Below are positions 16,577-26,161 of a stretch of 64,000 bases of DNA, piece after piece. This stretch comes from Phytoactinopolyspora halotolerans (GTDB lineage: Bacteria > Actinomycetota > Actinomycetes > Jiangellales > Jiangellaceae): NCBI RefSeq assembly GCF_010550675.1, contig NZ_JAAGOA010000007.1, forward strand, positions 245,671 to 309,670, in the 5' to 3' direction. Numbering within the stretch: position 1 is the stretch's first letter; every line of letters starts with the position of its first letter. The notes under the pieces were generated by a model, which had not been told where the DNA came from, ran no database searches, and saw only the letters and a list, made by a program, of their open reading frames with translations. The translations under genes and the position numbers were made by a program.

Positions 16577-18404
16577 CGCGTTCGGCGCTCCTCCTCTCGA
16601 TCGCCGCGGTCCTGTTCTGAGCGGCGCGGATCCTGTCCAGGTCGAACTTACTGCTGCGGTCGAAGGCGAAGATGCCGTTCTGCTCCTGGAACACGTCCGT
16701 CAGCTGGGTGTAGCAGTACCCGAACATGTCCGGGTGGTCGAGCAGGGCCGCGACCAGACCCTCGAACCGGGTGTAGAACTCCTCGATGTTCCGCACCCGG
16801 TCGCCGTACCCCCACGACTCGCGGACGGACTGCGGCCGGTCCGCCTCGTCGGGGTTCCACCAGATGCCGCCGAACTCGCTGACGAAGAACGGCTGCCCGC
16901 GATAGGCGATCGACCAGGACTCACCGGTGAGGTCGGAGCGGTTCACATACGGATCGCCCTCGGCCAGACGTGCGTAGTTCGCCGCGAAGGCCTGCGGATC
17001 CTGCTCGTAGTCGTGGCTGTCGAAGACGTCCGACTCGGCGATACGGTGCGCGTAACCGGACGTGTCCAGGACCGGGCGCGACGTGTCGAACGCCTTCGTC
17101 GCCAGGAACATCCCGCGCATCACGTCGTCCAGCGGGGTGATGCGGTCGCCGTAGGCCTGCCAGGTCTCGTTCATCGGGCACCAGCCGATGATCGATGGGT
17201 GGGAGTAGTCCCGCTCCAGCACCTCCAGCCACTCCTGGACATAGGAGGCGTCCGGCTGTTGATTGGTGCTCATTCCCTCCCACGTGTTGCAGCCCCAGTC
17301 GCCGAACTCACCCCAGACCAGGTAACCCAGCCGGTCGGCATGGTAAAGGAATCGCTCCTCGAACACCTTCTGATGAAGTCGCGCCCCATTGAAGCCGGCG
17401 GCGAGGGAGAGCTCGATGTCGCGCACCAGGTCGTCATCGCTGGGTGCGGTCATCAGGCCGTCCGGGTAATACCCCTGGTCGAGGACGAGCCGCTGGAACA
17501 CCACCTCTCCGTTGAGCCGGATCTCCCTGCCGGTGATCCCGACGCTGCGCAGCCCGGCGTAGGAGTCCACCCCGTCCACCAGCCGCCCGTCGGCGTCCCG
17601 CAGTTCGAACCGGATGTCGTAAAGGAACGGATAGGTCGTCGACCACAGGCGTATCCGCTCGTCCGGCAGGACGAGGCTGAGCCGGGGCGCCAGGTCCAGA
17701 TCGGCACGGACCTCGGCCCGAGCCGCCACCCCGGTGTTGTCGGACACGACGACCCGGACGGCGCCACCCGGCAGGTTCGCCGAGAGGGGCACCTCGACGT
17801 CGAACGATCCGGCCGCGATGTTCGGCGTGATCCGCGGGCGCCGGATGGCGGTCGGCGGCACCGGTTCCATCCAGACCGTCTGCCAGATGCCCGTCGTCCG
17901 CCAGTACTTCGCCGCCCGGGGGGCGTACTCCTGGGACTGCTTGCCGCGCGCCTGCGGCGCATGCGGCTCGTCCCGGGCACGCACCACCAGGGGCACCTGC
18001 TTCCCCGCGGGTGCGGCGTCGGTGATGTCGACGGTGAACCCGGAGAACCCGCCGCGATGCCGCCCCACCTCGATACCTCCGACCCACACGGTCGCGTCAT
18101 GGTCGACCGCGCCGAAATGCAGAAGCACTCGGCTGCCGGCCCAGTCCTCCGGGACTTCGATCATGCGCCGGTACCAGACGGCGCGCATGAAGTCGCGCTC
18201 GCCGACTCCGGAGAGTGCGGCCTCGGGCGCGAACGGCACCAGGATCTCGCCCGCCAGGTCGGCGTCGCGCAGGCCGCGCTCCAGCCCGCTGTCCGCCCGA
18301 TCGATCTCGAAGCCCCAGCGGCCGTTGAGGTTCAGCCATCGTTCCCGGCGGAACTGTGGCCGCGGATACTCGCCGCGGGGCGTGGGCGGCTGCTGATCGG
18401 GCAT
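16566..18404 (-). CDS. Glycoside hydrolase family 2 beta-glycosidase
   Basis: A 612-residue GH2 enzyme with sugar-binding, immunoglobulin-like and TIM-barrel domains in order. The acid/base is Glu413 in GWCPMNETWQ, and the nucleophile is Glu510 in PFFVSEFGGIWW. The family contains beta-galactosidases, beta-glucuronidases and beta-mannosidases; the specificity is not determined here. The neighbouring alpha-mannosidase makes a beta-mannosidase or beta-galactosidase role attractive. The ATG at 18404 is preceded by GGAAAGGA; the upstream open frame to 18572 lies inside the GH38 gene. No signal peptide, so it is likely intracellular. Confidence 0.92.
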   Translation of the reverse strand: MPDQQPPTPRGEYPRPQFRRERWLNLNGRWGFEIDRADSGLERGLRDADLAGEILVPFAPEAALSGVGERDFMRAVWYRRMIEVPEDWAGSRVLLHFGAVDHDATVWVGGIEVGRHRGGFSGFTVDITDAAPAGKQVPLVVRARDEPHAPQARGKQSQEYAPRAAKYWRTTGIWQTVWMEPVPPTAIRRPRITPNIAAGSFDVEVPLSANLPGGAVRVVVSDNTGVAARAEVRADLDLAPRLSLVLPDERIRLWSTTYPFLYDIRFELRDADGRLVDGVDSYAGLRSVGITGREIRLNGEVVFQRLVLDQGYYPDGLMTAPSDDDLVRDIELSLAAGFNGARLHQKVFEERFLYHADRLGYLVWGEFGDWGCNTWEGMSTNQQPDASYVQEWLEVLERDYSHPSIIGWCPMNETWQAYGDRITPLDDVMRGMFLATKAFDTSRPVLDTSGYAHRIAESDVFDSHDYEQDPQAFAANYARLAEGDPYVNRSDLTGESWSIAYRGQPFFVSEFGGIWWNPDEADRPQSVRESWGYGDRVRNIEEFYTRFEGLVAALLDHPDMFGYCYTQLTDVFQEQNGIFAFDRSSKFDLDRIRAAQNRTAAIERRSAERDET

Positions 18405-18427
18405 GGGTGTCCTTTCCGGGTCGGGGG

Positions 18428-21400
18428 TCACGCGGCAGGGTTGCGGAACCGCAGCGTGAGCAGCTCGAACGGGCGCAGCAGCAGATCGACGCCGGAGCCA
18501 GTGCGCACGCCACGCACGGTCTGGCTCGGCTTCTCGCGCTCGAGCAGATCGGTCGCGGCGACGTCGCTCCACGCGAAGGACGTGTGCACCGTCGCCGCGG
18601 AGCGATTGCCGTGTGCCTCGTAGAGCCGTACGACGACGTCACCGGAACGGTCTTCGGCCAGCTTGACACTCTCGACGACGACGGCGGGGTCCGTGACCCG
18701 AAGCAGCGGTTCGACCGGAGCGCCCCTGGCCACGCGCAACGGCAGATGCTGTGCGTAGCCGTCGGCGATCGCCTCGGGTATCCCGCCGGGGCGCAGGCTC
18801 ACCGTGAACGAGTGCCGTCCCTGGTCCGCACCTGGATCGGGGTAGCGGGGCGCCCGCAGCAGCGAGAGCCGGGCGGTCGTCATCGGCCGTCCGTCGGGAG
18901 CCTGGCCGTTGCGAACGTCGTGCCCATAGACCACGTCGTTCGCGATGGCGACACCGTAACCGGGCTCCCCGACATGGATCCAGCGATGCGCGACCGTCTC
19001 GAACTTCGCCGCGTCCCAAGACGTGTTCTGATGGATCGGCCGGTGCAGATGACCGAACTGGATCTCCGACGTTGCCCGCTCGGCCCTGACGTCGAGCGGG
19101 AACGCGAGCTTGAGCAGCTTCTCCGACTCGTGCCAGTCGATCTCGAAACCGTACTCGACGCGCCCGTCCACCAACCGGATGGTCATCTCGATCGACGTGG
19201 CACCCAGCTCGTGCCGGACGAGGACCGCATCGTCGGCGATACCGACGGAGACCGGCTCACGCAGGTCGCGCCCGCTGCGTTTGTCCTCGTCGTTGATGTC
19301 CCACGCATCCCACTCGCGCGGCGTGTCCCGGAAGAGCTGGAGGACGCCGCCCGGAACGCCGCCGGGCAGCAGCTCGCGTTCGGTCGTCCGGTCGACGACG
19401 GAGGAGAGCGTGCCGTCCCGGTCGACCTCGACGCGCAACGACGAGTCCTCCAGGACGAACCGGTCACCGTCGGCGTACGGGGCCGCCGGCGCGATCTCCG
19501 TCGCCACCGAGATACCGCATGCGGGGACGCCGTGCCGCGCATACGGGCCGGCGTTCGCCGCGAGCGGGGTGTCGCCGTCGCCGCCGAGCGTGTCCAGCGA
19601 CGTGTCGATCAACCGCGTCAGATCCGCGGCGACCCGCTGGTAGTTGCGTTCCGCCTCCTGATGCACCCAGGCGATCGAGGTGCCGGGCAGGATGTCGTGG
19701 AACTGTTGCAGCAGCACCGTCTGCCACGCACTCTCCAGCGCGTCGTACGGGTAGGGGGCGCCGCGCTGCACGGCCGCGGTCGCCGCCCACAGCTCGGCCT
19801 CACGGAGCAGGGCCTCGCTGTGCCGGTTGCCGCGCTTGCTCCGCTGTTGCGAGATCAGGGTGCCGCGGTGGAGTTCGAGGTACATCTCGCCCACCCACAC
19901 CGGGGGGTCGGACAACTCCTCCTCGGCCGTGGTGAAGAAGCTGTGCGGGTCGCTCAGCCGGACCCGCGGCGAGCCGTCGAGGTCCTGCTTGCGCTCCGCG
20001 GCGGCCAGCATCTCCCGGGTGGGTCCGCCGCCGCCGTCGCCCCAGCCGAACAGGCCGAGGACGTGCCGCGCCGCGCCCTTCTGCCGGAAGGACCGCTCGG
20101 TACGGGCCAGATCGTGGGCCCCGAGGTCGGAGTTGTAGGTCTCCGCCGGCGGAAAGTGCGTGAACACGCGGGAGCCGTCGATGCCTTCCCAGTGGAAACT
20201 GGAGTGCGGCATCGGGTTGGTCTCGTTCCACGACGGCTTCTGGGTGAGGAAGTAGCGCGCACCCGCGGCCCGCACGAGCTGCGGGAGCGCGGCGCTGTAC
20301 CCGAACGAGTCGGGTAACCAGACCTCCTCGCTGTCGACGCCGAACTCCTCCAGGAAGAACCGCTTGCCGAGGACGAACTGCCGCGCCAGCGCCTCACCGC
20401 CGGGCATGTTGGTGTCCGACTCGACCCACATGCCGCCGACCGGACGGATCACGCCGGCGGCCACCGCCTTGCGGACGCGCTCGAACAGCGCCGGCTGGCT
20501 CTCCTTGAGCCATGCGTACTGCTGGGCGGAGGAGGCGGCGAAGACAAAGCCGGGATGGCGTTCTGCCAGGTCGAGCACGTTGGCAAAGGTCCGCGCGACC
20601 TTCCGCACGGTTTCCCGGGTCGGCCACAGCCAGGCGCAGTCGATGTGCGCATGTCCCACCGCCGAGACGATCAGTGAGCTCTCGGCCGCGCGACTGGCCA
20701 GCACCGGAGCGAGCGCCTGGCGTCCGAGCGCCGCGGTGCCGGGCACATCGTCCGGGTCCATGACGTCGACCATGCGCTCGAGCGCGTGCACGATCTCGGC
20801 GCGACGCGACCCGGCGGCCGGCAGCACGTCAACGAGCCCGTCCAGGGTGACGATGTCTTGCAGCAGTTCCCAGACGACCCGGTCACGCCGGGACACCGAC
20901 ACCTCGGCGAGCCGGTACTGTGGCGCGTCGCCCGCCGTGGCCTTGTCCCCGAGCGTGGTCGGCTCGTATTCGTACGGCACCTGGACGACGGGATTCGCCG
21001 CCGCCTCGATCAGCAGCCGGAACGGCCCCGGCTCGGGCAGCGGAACCCAGGCGTTGAGTGGTTCGAGTCCCTTGACGACCGTCCCGTCCGGTCGATACAC
21101 CGTCCCCTCTGCCTGGAAACCGGGCTGCTCGTCGGTGAAGCCGAGGTCGACCACGAGCTCCGTCTCGGCCGGGTCCCAGTCCGCCGGGACCTCGCCGCGG
21201 ACGTCGAACCAGACCGTGTCCCAGGGCCGTCCCCACTCCTGACCGATCGAGAACGGTTCGAACGGCTGCGCCACGGCATGCTCGAAGGGGACCGGCTCGC
21301 CGCCTACCGTCCACGCCGCCAGTTGGACGGAGCGGGAATCGCGGTAGACCGCGGGCCTGATCCGGAACGTGGTGAACCGTCGTACCCGCAACATCGCGAG

Positions 21401-21451
21401 CGCGGTCGCGTCCAGCTGGACGCGGCCGTGGGGATTGAAGTCGTCAGCCAA
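18428..21451 (-). CDS. Glycoside hydrolase family 38 alpha-mannosidase
   Basis: A 1007-residue zinc-dependent retaining alpha-mannosidase. The zinc site includes His269 and Asp271 in GHAHIDCAWLWP. The predicted nucleophile is Asp381 in WLPDSFGYSAALPQ, followed by the middle domain, KGAARHVLGLFGWGDGGGG and the C-terminal beta domains. Length matches bacterial GH38 enzymes. The start is a TTG at 21451, 7 bases after GGGAG and giving MADDFNPHGR. The frame is open much further upstream but would overlap the permease gene; ATG at residue 20 is the alternative. It acts on alpha-mannosides brought in by importer 2. No signal peptide. Confidence 0.93.
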   Translation of the reverse strand: MADDFNPHGRVQLDATALAMLRVRRFTTFRIRPAVYRDSRSVQLAAWTVGGEPVPFEHAVAQPFEPFSIGQEWGRPWDTVWFDVRGEVPADWDPAETELVVDLGFTDEQPGFQAEGTVYRPDGTVVKGLEPLNAWVPLPEPGPFRLLIEAAANPVVQVPYEYEPTTLGDKATAGDAPQYRLAEVSVSRRDRVVWELLQDIVTLDGLVDVLPAAGSRRAEIVHALERMVDVMDPDDVPGTAALGRQALAPVLASRAAESSLIVSAVGHAHIDCAWLWPTRETVRKVARTFANVLDLAERHPGFVFAASSAQQYAWLKESQPALFERVRKAVAAGVIRPVGGMWVESDTNMPGGEALARQFVLGKRFFLEEFGVDSEEVWLPDSFGYSAALPQLVRAAGARYFLTQKPSWNETNPMPHSSFHWEGIDGSRVFTHFPPAETYNSDLGAHDLARTERSFRQKGAARHVLGLFGWGDGGGGPTREMLAAAERKQDLDGSPRVRLSDPHSFFTTAEEELSDPPVWVGEMYLELHRGTLISQQRSKRGNRHSEALLREAELWAATAAVQRGAPYPYDALESAWQTVLLQQFHDILPGTSIAWVHQEAERNYQRVAADLTRLIDTSLDTLGGDGDTPLAANAGPYARHGVPACGISVATEIAPAAPYADGDRFVLEDSSLRVEVDRDGTLSSVVDRTTERELLPGGVPGGVLQLFRDTPREWDAWDINDEDKRSGRDLREPVSVGIADDAVLVRHELGATSIEMTIRLVDGRVEYGFEIDWHESEKLLKLAFPLDVRAERATSEIQFGHLHRPIHQNTSWDAAKFETVAHRWIHVGEPGYGVAIANDVVYGHDVRNGQAPDGRPMTTARLSLLRAPRYPDPGADQGRHSFTVSLRPGGIPEAIADGYAQHLPLRVARGAPVEPLLRVTDPAVVVESVKLAEDRSGDVVVRLYEAHGNRSAATVHTSFAWSDVAATDLLEREKPSQTVRGVRTGSGVDLLLRPFELLTLRFRNPAA

Positions 21452-21531
21452 GATGTATCTCCCGGGGGAAGTGAACGTACTCGCGGCACGGCGCTGTGCT
21501 CGCTGCCTACGGCTGGTTGGGGACGGATCGA

Positions 21532-22413
21532 TCAGCCCTTGAGCGCCCCGCCGAGGCTGGATCGCAGCAGGTGTCGCCGGAGGAACCCGTAGAGGATCGC
21601 CGGCGGCACCATGTAGACCATCGCGCTGGCGGCGAGCACGCCCCAGTCCACCTGGTTGAACGCGGTGAAGGCGCGGAACAGGCCGATGGACAGCGGGTAC
21701 AGGTCGGGATCCTGCAGCAGCACCAGCGGGGTGAGGAAGTCGCCCCACACGGCCATGAACGTCAGCATCGCTGCGGCCCCGAGACCAGGGCCCACCAGCG
21801 GAAGGATGACCTTGTGGATGGCTCCCAGGCGGGTGCTGCCGTCCATCCACGCGGCTTCCTCGAGCTCGAACGGTATCGCGTCGATCGTCCCCTTCAGCAG
21901 CCACAACGTGATCGGCAGAGCGGCCGCCGCCTCCACCAGAATCAGGCCGAGGTAGCTGTTGTCCAGCTGCATCTTGACCATCATCAGGTAGAGCGCCACG
22001 ATCGTCGCCGGCGGCGGGATCACCCGGATGAGCAAGATCGAGAACATGAAGAACTTGCGCCCCCGGAAGCGGAACCGGGACAGCGCGTAGGCGCCGAGGA
22101 TGCCGCAGGCGAGGTTGAGCGCCGTGGCCGATACGGAGATGATGAGGCTGTTCGCAAGCAGGCGCGGGGTGTCGGCCTCGGTGAAGAAGTCGACGAAGTT
22201 GCCCATGGTGAACGCTGGGGCGCCGACCGTGGGGCCGGCGTGGGCGTCCACCGCGCTGAGCGCGACCCACGCGAACGGCACCAGGCAGAACAGCGCGAGC
22301 ATGATCAGCAGGACATACTGCATGCCCCGCTGGATGGCCCGCACGGACGTCATGCGCCGCTGCGGCCTCCTGCTGCGCGTGCTCGCGTGGTCTCGCATCG
22401 TCGTGGTGGCCAT
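21532..22413 (-). CDS. Carbohydrate ABC transporter permease, MalG type (importer 2)
   Basis: A 293-residue membrane subunit with about six helices. The EAA loop reads IPFELEEAAWMDGSTRLGAIHKVILP, with DGS in place of the commoner DGAG. The protein ends YGFLRRHLLRSSLGGALKG, the usual C-terminal form. Unlike the MalG proteins of importers 1 and 3 it has no N-terminal repeats, only a short basic tail (RSRRPQRR). Its start shares a base with the stop of the MalF gene, so translation is probably coupled. It lies directly upstream of the alpha-mannosidase gene. Confidence 0.92.
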   Translation of the reverse strand: MATTTMRDHASTRSRRPQRRMTSVRAIQRGMQYVLLIMLALFCLVPFAWVALSAVDAHAGPTVGAPAFTMGNFVDFFTEADTPRLLANSLIISVSATALNLACGILGAYALSRFRFRGRKFFMFSILLIRVIPPPATIVALYLMMVKMQLDNSYLGLILVEAAAALPITLWLLKGTIDAIPFELEEAAWMDGSTRLGAIHKVILPLVGPGLGAAAMLTFMAVWGDFLTPLVLLQDPDLYPLSIGLFRAFTAFNQVDWGVLAASAMVYMVPPAILYGFLRRHLLRSSLGGALKG

Positions 22414-23324
22414 CAGACGTCCACCTTCGCGAGCCGGACGTAGGTCAGACCGAACACCATGAGGATCACCAGAAGGATGACGGAGGCCGCGCTACCGAGG
22501 CCGATCTGCGAGTACTGGAACGCGTGCTGGAAGATGTAGATGGACGTCAGCTGCGTCGCGGAACCGGGCCCGCCCTGGGTGAGGAAGTACACCAGGCCGA
22601 ACACGCCGACCGTCGTGATCGTCGTCAGCAGCAGGTAGAGGAAGACGGGCCCGCGGATCAGCGGCAGCGTGACGTACCGGAACACCTGGACGGCGCCGGC
22701 ACCGTCCACGCGGGAGGCCTCGATGAGCTCGTCCGGGATGTCCTCGAGGGCGGCCTGGAACATGATCATCGCGAACGCGATACCACGCCAGATGTTCACG
22801 ATGATGATGGAGAGCATCGGGGACTCTTGCAAGGGTGCCGCCGCCGCTCCACCGAAGAGGCCGATCAGCCGGTTGAATGTGCCGTCCTCGCGTGGCGACA
22901 GCACACTCGCCCAGGTCAGCGAGGCGACGACCTCGGGTACCACCATCGGTAGCAGGATGGCGGCGCCGAACAGTCCCTTGCCGCGTAGCCACGTGCGTCG
23001 CAGCAGCAGCGCGGCGGCCATCCCGAGCACCGTCTGACCGATGATGGCGGAGAAGAACACGAACTGTCCGGTGTGCCCCAGCGAGGCGAGGAACTCGTCC
23101 GAGCTGAGCAGGTTCCGGTAATTGTCGAGCCCGACGAACTGCGGGTCCCTGGCGGCGAAACCGGTGAGTTGCGTGTTGGTCAGGCTGAGATAGACGCCGT
23201 AGATCGCCGGCGCGATGACGAACACGGCAATGAGCACCACCGACGGCCCCAGCAACAGTGGCAACAAGCCACGCTCCTGGAGCCGCCGGCTCGGCCTGGC
23301 AGCCAAGGCCCGGGTCGATGTCAC
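22413..23324 (-). CDS. Carbohydrate ABC transporter permease, MalF type (importer 2)
   Basis: A 303-residue membrane subunit of importer 2. After a short basic tail there are about six hydrophobic segments, with the EAA loop IPDELIEASRVDGAGAVQVFRYVTLP near residue 195. Its ATG overlaps the stop of the binding-protein gene by 4 bases and its stop overlaps the MalG start, giving a fully coupled SBP-MalF-MalG unit. No ATPase gene is associated. Confidence 0.92.
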   Translation of the reverse strand: MTSTRALAARPSRRLQERGLLPLLLGPSVVLIAVFVIAPAIYGVYLSLTNTQLTGFAARDPQFVGLDNYRNLLSSDEFLASLGHTGQFVFFSAIIGQTVLGMAAALLLRRTWLRGKGLFGAAILLPMVVPEVVASLTWASVLSPREDGTFNRLIGLFGGAAAAPLQESPMLSIIIVNIWRGIAFAMIMFQAALEDIPDELIEASRVDGAGAVQVFRYVTLPLIRGPVFLYLLLTTITTVGVFGLVYFLTQGGPGSATQLTSIYIFQHAFQYSQIGLGSAASVILLVILMVFGLTYVRLAKVDV

Positions 23325-24670
23325 TGCGCGACCAGACTGTCGCCGAGCAGTTCCGCCGCGTCCTCGGCGAACGCGGCGGCCGCTTCCGCGCCGTCGGCGT
23401 TGCCGAGAAGAATGCTCTCCGTCGCGCTCTGTACCGCCTGCGATACCTGGTCGGCGCCGTCGCCCGTCGGCGGGGCCACGCTCGTCTTGAGCTTCTCCTC
23501 CGCATCGAGCAGCGACGGCTCGTCCTTGTACGGTGCGACGTCCGCGATACCCGCGCGCGGAGCCGCGGAACCGATGGCGACCAATTGCTCGGCCATCGCC
23601 TCACCCGAGCTGAGCCACATGGCGAGCTCGGCGGCGGCGTCGGCGTGCTCGGAGTCGGCGTTGACGCCGTAGGCGAAACCGCCGCCGCTGACCGAGTACG
23701 GGTCGGTGCCCGGCACCAGCGCCGGATAGTCCCAGGTCGCGACCTTCTCCTGGACGTTCTCGATCGGTGCGGAGCCTTCCGGGCCCCAGTCGTACCGCCA
23801 GCCCCAGGTCCCCTGGGCCGCGACCGGCAGTGTGCCCTCCGGGAACTGCACGTACTTGGTCGGTTCCCACGGGTTCGGGTTCAGCAGGTCCTGCACGGGC
23901 AGCAGGCCGGCTTCGGTGAGCTCGGCGTAGAGATCGAATGTCGCCGACAGGCCTTCGCTCTCCAGCCTCCATCCACCGGATTCCTGGTCGTAGAACGTGC
24001 TACCCGTGCCGGCGACCAGCGGCAGGAAGCCCTCGGACCAGGTTCCGCCTCCCCAGGCGGTACCGGCCGGGATCACGATCGACGGCTCGCCCGTCTCCGC
24101 GGTGACCTGCGTGAGCCGGTCGATCAGCTCGTCCCACGTCTGCGGCTGGGAGGTGTCGACGCCCAGCTCTTCCAGGACGTCCTTGCGGTAGAAGAGACTC
24201 TGCACGCCCGCCTCATGCGGGAGGGAGTAGATGTGTCCGTCGACCTGAACCGCCTGCTCCTTGACGGAGTCGTAGTAGTCGTCCCAGCCGGACCATTCCT
24301 CGAGGTATTCGTCCAACTGAAGCAGATAACCGGCCCCGGCGAATCCGGTGACGTGGCTCCCGCCCATGTCGACGACGTCCGGCCCGGTCCCCGAATGGAA
24401 CTGCTGGGTGATCTTGGTCCGGAACTGCTCGTCGGTGAGGATGTCGGCGACGAGCTCGACCGTGATGTCCTTGCCCTGCTCGGCCATGGCCTGCTCGAAC
24501 TCGGGAATCAGCTGCTCGGCGACGTCGGCACGGGCCTGCTGGTACTCGAGGAGCGTGATGGTCACCGGCCCCGACTCGGCGTCGGTCTGCTCGCCGCTGT
24601 CCGAACATGCTGCGAGTCCGACCACGAGTGTGGCAGCCGTCACAGCCAGGAAGACACGTTTGCGCTGCAT
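23321..24670 (-). CDS. Sugar-binding lipoprotein of ABC importer 2
   Basis: A 449-residue family-1 solute-binding protein. The lipoprotein signal is QRKRVFLAVTAATLVVGLAAC, with the lipidated Cys at residue 22. VTITLLEYQQARADVAEQLIPEFEQ opens the binding domain. I chose the ATG at 24670, which has GAGAGGTGA just upstream, over the ATG at 24688, whose extra residues precede the basic n-region. It is the first gene of an operon running through both permeases to GH38, GH2 and sulfatase, so the ligand is probably a mannose-containing, perhaps sulfated oligosaccharide (inference). Confidence 0.92.
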   Translation of the reverse strand: MQRKRVFLAVTAATLVVGLAACSDSGEQTDAESGPVTITLLEYQQARADVAEQLIPEFEQAMAEQGKDITVELVADILTDEQFRTKITQQFHSGTGPDVVDMGGSHVTGFAGAGYLLQLDEYLEEWSGWDDYYDSVKEQAVQVDGHIYSLPHEAGVQSLFYRKDVLEELGVDTSQPQTWDELIDRLTQVTAETGEPSIVIPAGTAWGGGTWSEGFLPLVAGTGSTFYDQESGGWRLESEGLSATFDLYAELTEAGLLPVQDLLNPNPWEPTKYVQFPEGTLPVAAQGTWGWRYDWGPEGSAPIENVQEKVATWDYPALVPGTDPYSVSGGGFAYGVNADSEHADAAAELAMWLSSGEAMAEQLVAIGSAAPRAGIADVAPYKDEPSLLDAEEKLKTSVAPPTGDGADQVSQAVQSATESILLGNADGAEAAAAFAEDAAELLGDSLVAQ

Positions 24671-24736
24671 TGCGTCACCTCTCCGCACGCTTCCCGGGTG
24701 GGAACTTTGTCTACTGGATAGATAAAAGCGGGTCTG

Positions 24737-24766
24737 ATGCTAGGCTCAGTTTTCGGTCAGCGTCAA
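24737..24766 (-). promoter_or_regulatory. Predicted promoter of the importer-2/GH38/GH2/sulfatase operon
   Basis: On the minus strand, -35 TTGACG (24766-24761) and -10 TAGCAT (24742-24737) are separated by 18 bases. Transcription would start near 24730, about 60 bases before the binding-protein ATG. The region is shared with the divergent ROK gene. Confidence 0.55.
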
Positions 24767-24848
24767 GCCCAATGTCGACGAACCACGAGCCATACGCAGC
24801 ACAGTGCGGACTCACCCCGAGATGCTGTGGCGAGCGCGCAGGCGTCGA

Positions 24849-24870
24849 AGATTAATCAATCTGCTAGAAT
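24849..24870 (+). promoter_or_regulatory. Inverted repeat and -10 element before the ROK gene
   Basis: A perfect inverted repeat AGATT-AATC-AATCT (24849-24862) lies immediately upstream of a -10-like TAGAAT (24865-24870), 60 bases before the ROK start codon. No good -35 is visible. It stands out as AT-rich in very GC-rich DNA. A protein bound here would block the promoter, so it is a candidate ROK autoregulatory operator. Confidence 0.45.
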
Positions 24871-24929
24871 AAATGTCGACACGACGCGCCGCTGGGCTGG
24901 CTAACATGCCTTGATCAGGAAGGAGTCGC

Positions 24930-26147
24930 ATGCGGCGAGGCAGCAACCAACTCCGCCTGGCGGACTTCAACCAGGCCGTGGTTCTCGACGTGCTCCGCCG
25001 CTCCCCGGGTGCCAGCCGCGCCGACCTGCAGCGCGCATCCGGGTTGAGCCCGCAGACCATCTCGAACATCACTCGCCGGTTGATCGACGACGGCCTGATC
25101 CGGGAGAGTACCCCCAGCGGTAGCACGCGTGGCCGGCCGAGCATCCCCCTCGTGATCGACCGGGACGGTGCGTTCTCCGTCGGGGTGCACATCGATCCCG
25201 CGCGGCTGACCATGGTGCTGCTGGATCTCGAGGGTGAGGTACGGCATCAGCGGCAGCAGCGCACGCCGCAGGCGACGAACCCACCCCAGGTGACCGCGCT
25301 CATCGCCGACTCCGTTGACGCGCTGATCGCCGATGCCGGCGTCGACCGCGAACGCGTGCTCGGCTTGGGGATCGCTGCGCCCGGGCCGCTCGACGTCCAG
25401 GCGGGTGTCATCCTCGATCCGCCACAGCTCCCCAACTGGCGTAACGTCAAGCTCCGATCGGACCTTCATCACGCGACCGGCCTTCCCGTCCTCCTGGACA
25501 AGGACGTGACCGCTGCCGCCACCGCTGAGCTGCGCTCGTCGGCAGAACCTCCCGACGCGTTCGTCTTCCTCTATCTGGGGTCAGGCGTCGGCGCATCCGT
25601 CGTCATCGATAATCAGGTGTTCCGGGGGACGACGAACAACATCGGCGAGGTCGGCGACCTCATCGTCGACCCCGACGCCGAGCAGCTCGAATGGAGCGGT
25701 CGTCGTGGCGGCCTGGCCGCAGCGTGCGTGCCCGAGGCACTGGTCATTCAGGCCGCGCGCCTGGGTTTGCTGCCGTTGCCGAACCTGAACGACTACCTCG
25801 CCATCGACGACTCGTGCACGGCACTGTGCGATCTCGCCGCGGGCGGAGACGGCGGAGCGATACGGATCCTGGAGCGCGCCGCCAAGCGCGTAGCCGTGGG
25901 ACTCGGCGTGCTGGTGAACATGCTGGACGTGCCCCGCGTCGTCCTCGGCGGCCCGCTCTGGACCCGGCTCAGCGGCGCGTTCCTTCCGGTGCTCCCCCAG
26001 CATGTGGCGCGCGAACTCGTCGTCGCACGCGACATCGTCGTCGAAGGCTCCGCGGTCGGCGAGCCGGTAGCCGCACTGGGCGCCGCCGAACTCGTCATGG
26101 ACCATTTCCTGGCGCCGAATCCCTCGGCGCTCATGGTCGGTGCCTGA
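24930..26147 (+). CDS. ROK-family transcriptional regulator
   Basis: A 405-residue NagC/XylR-type repressor: an N-terminal MarR-like winged helix (residues about 10-75, SRADLQRASGLSPQTISNITRRL) and a C-terminal ROK sugar-kinase-like sensor. The sensor's usual zinc motif CxCGxxGCxE is not present: the equivalent region reads EWSGRRGGLAAACVPEAL, with at most one Cys, so zinc-dependent folding is probably lost or replaced. The ATG has AAGGAG 6 bases upstream. It is divergent from the importer-2 operon and is its probable repressor, responding to mannose or a mannoside by inference from the enzymes. Confidence 0.9.
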   Translation: MRRGSNQLRLADFNQAVVLDVLRRSPGASRADLQRASGLSPQTISNITRRLIDDGLIRESTPSGSTRGRPSIPLVIDRDGAFSVGVHIDPARLTMVLLDLEGEVRHQRQQRTPQATNPPQVTALIADSVDALIADAGVDRERVLGLGIAAPGPLDVQAGVILDPPQLPNWRNVKLRSDLHHATGLPVLLDKDVTAAATAELRSSAEPPDAFVFLYLGSGVGASVVIDNQVFRGTTNNIGEVGDLIVDPDAEQLEWSGRRGGLAAACVPEALVIQAARLGLLPLPNLNDYLAIDDSCTALCDLAAGGDGGAIRILERAAKRVAVGLGVLVNMLDVPRVVLGGPLWTRLSGAFLPVLPQHVARELVVARDIVVEGSAVGEPVAALGAAELVMDHFLAPNPSALMVGA

Positions 26148-26161
26148 GGTAGCCGAGGCGC

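Noticed and set aside
21452..22270. N-terminal extension of the alpha-mannosidase
   Set aside because: It overlaps the permease gene in another frame and is Arg/Gly-rich, unlike any GH38 N-terminus.
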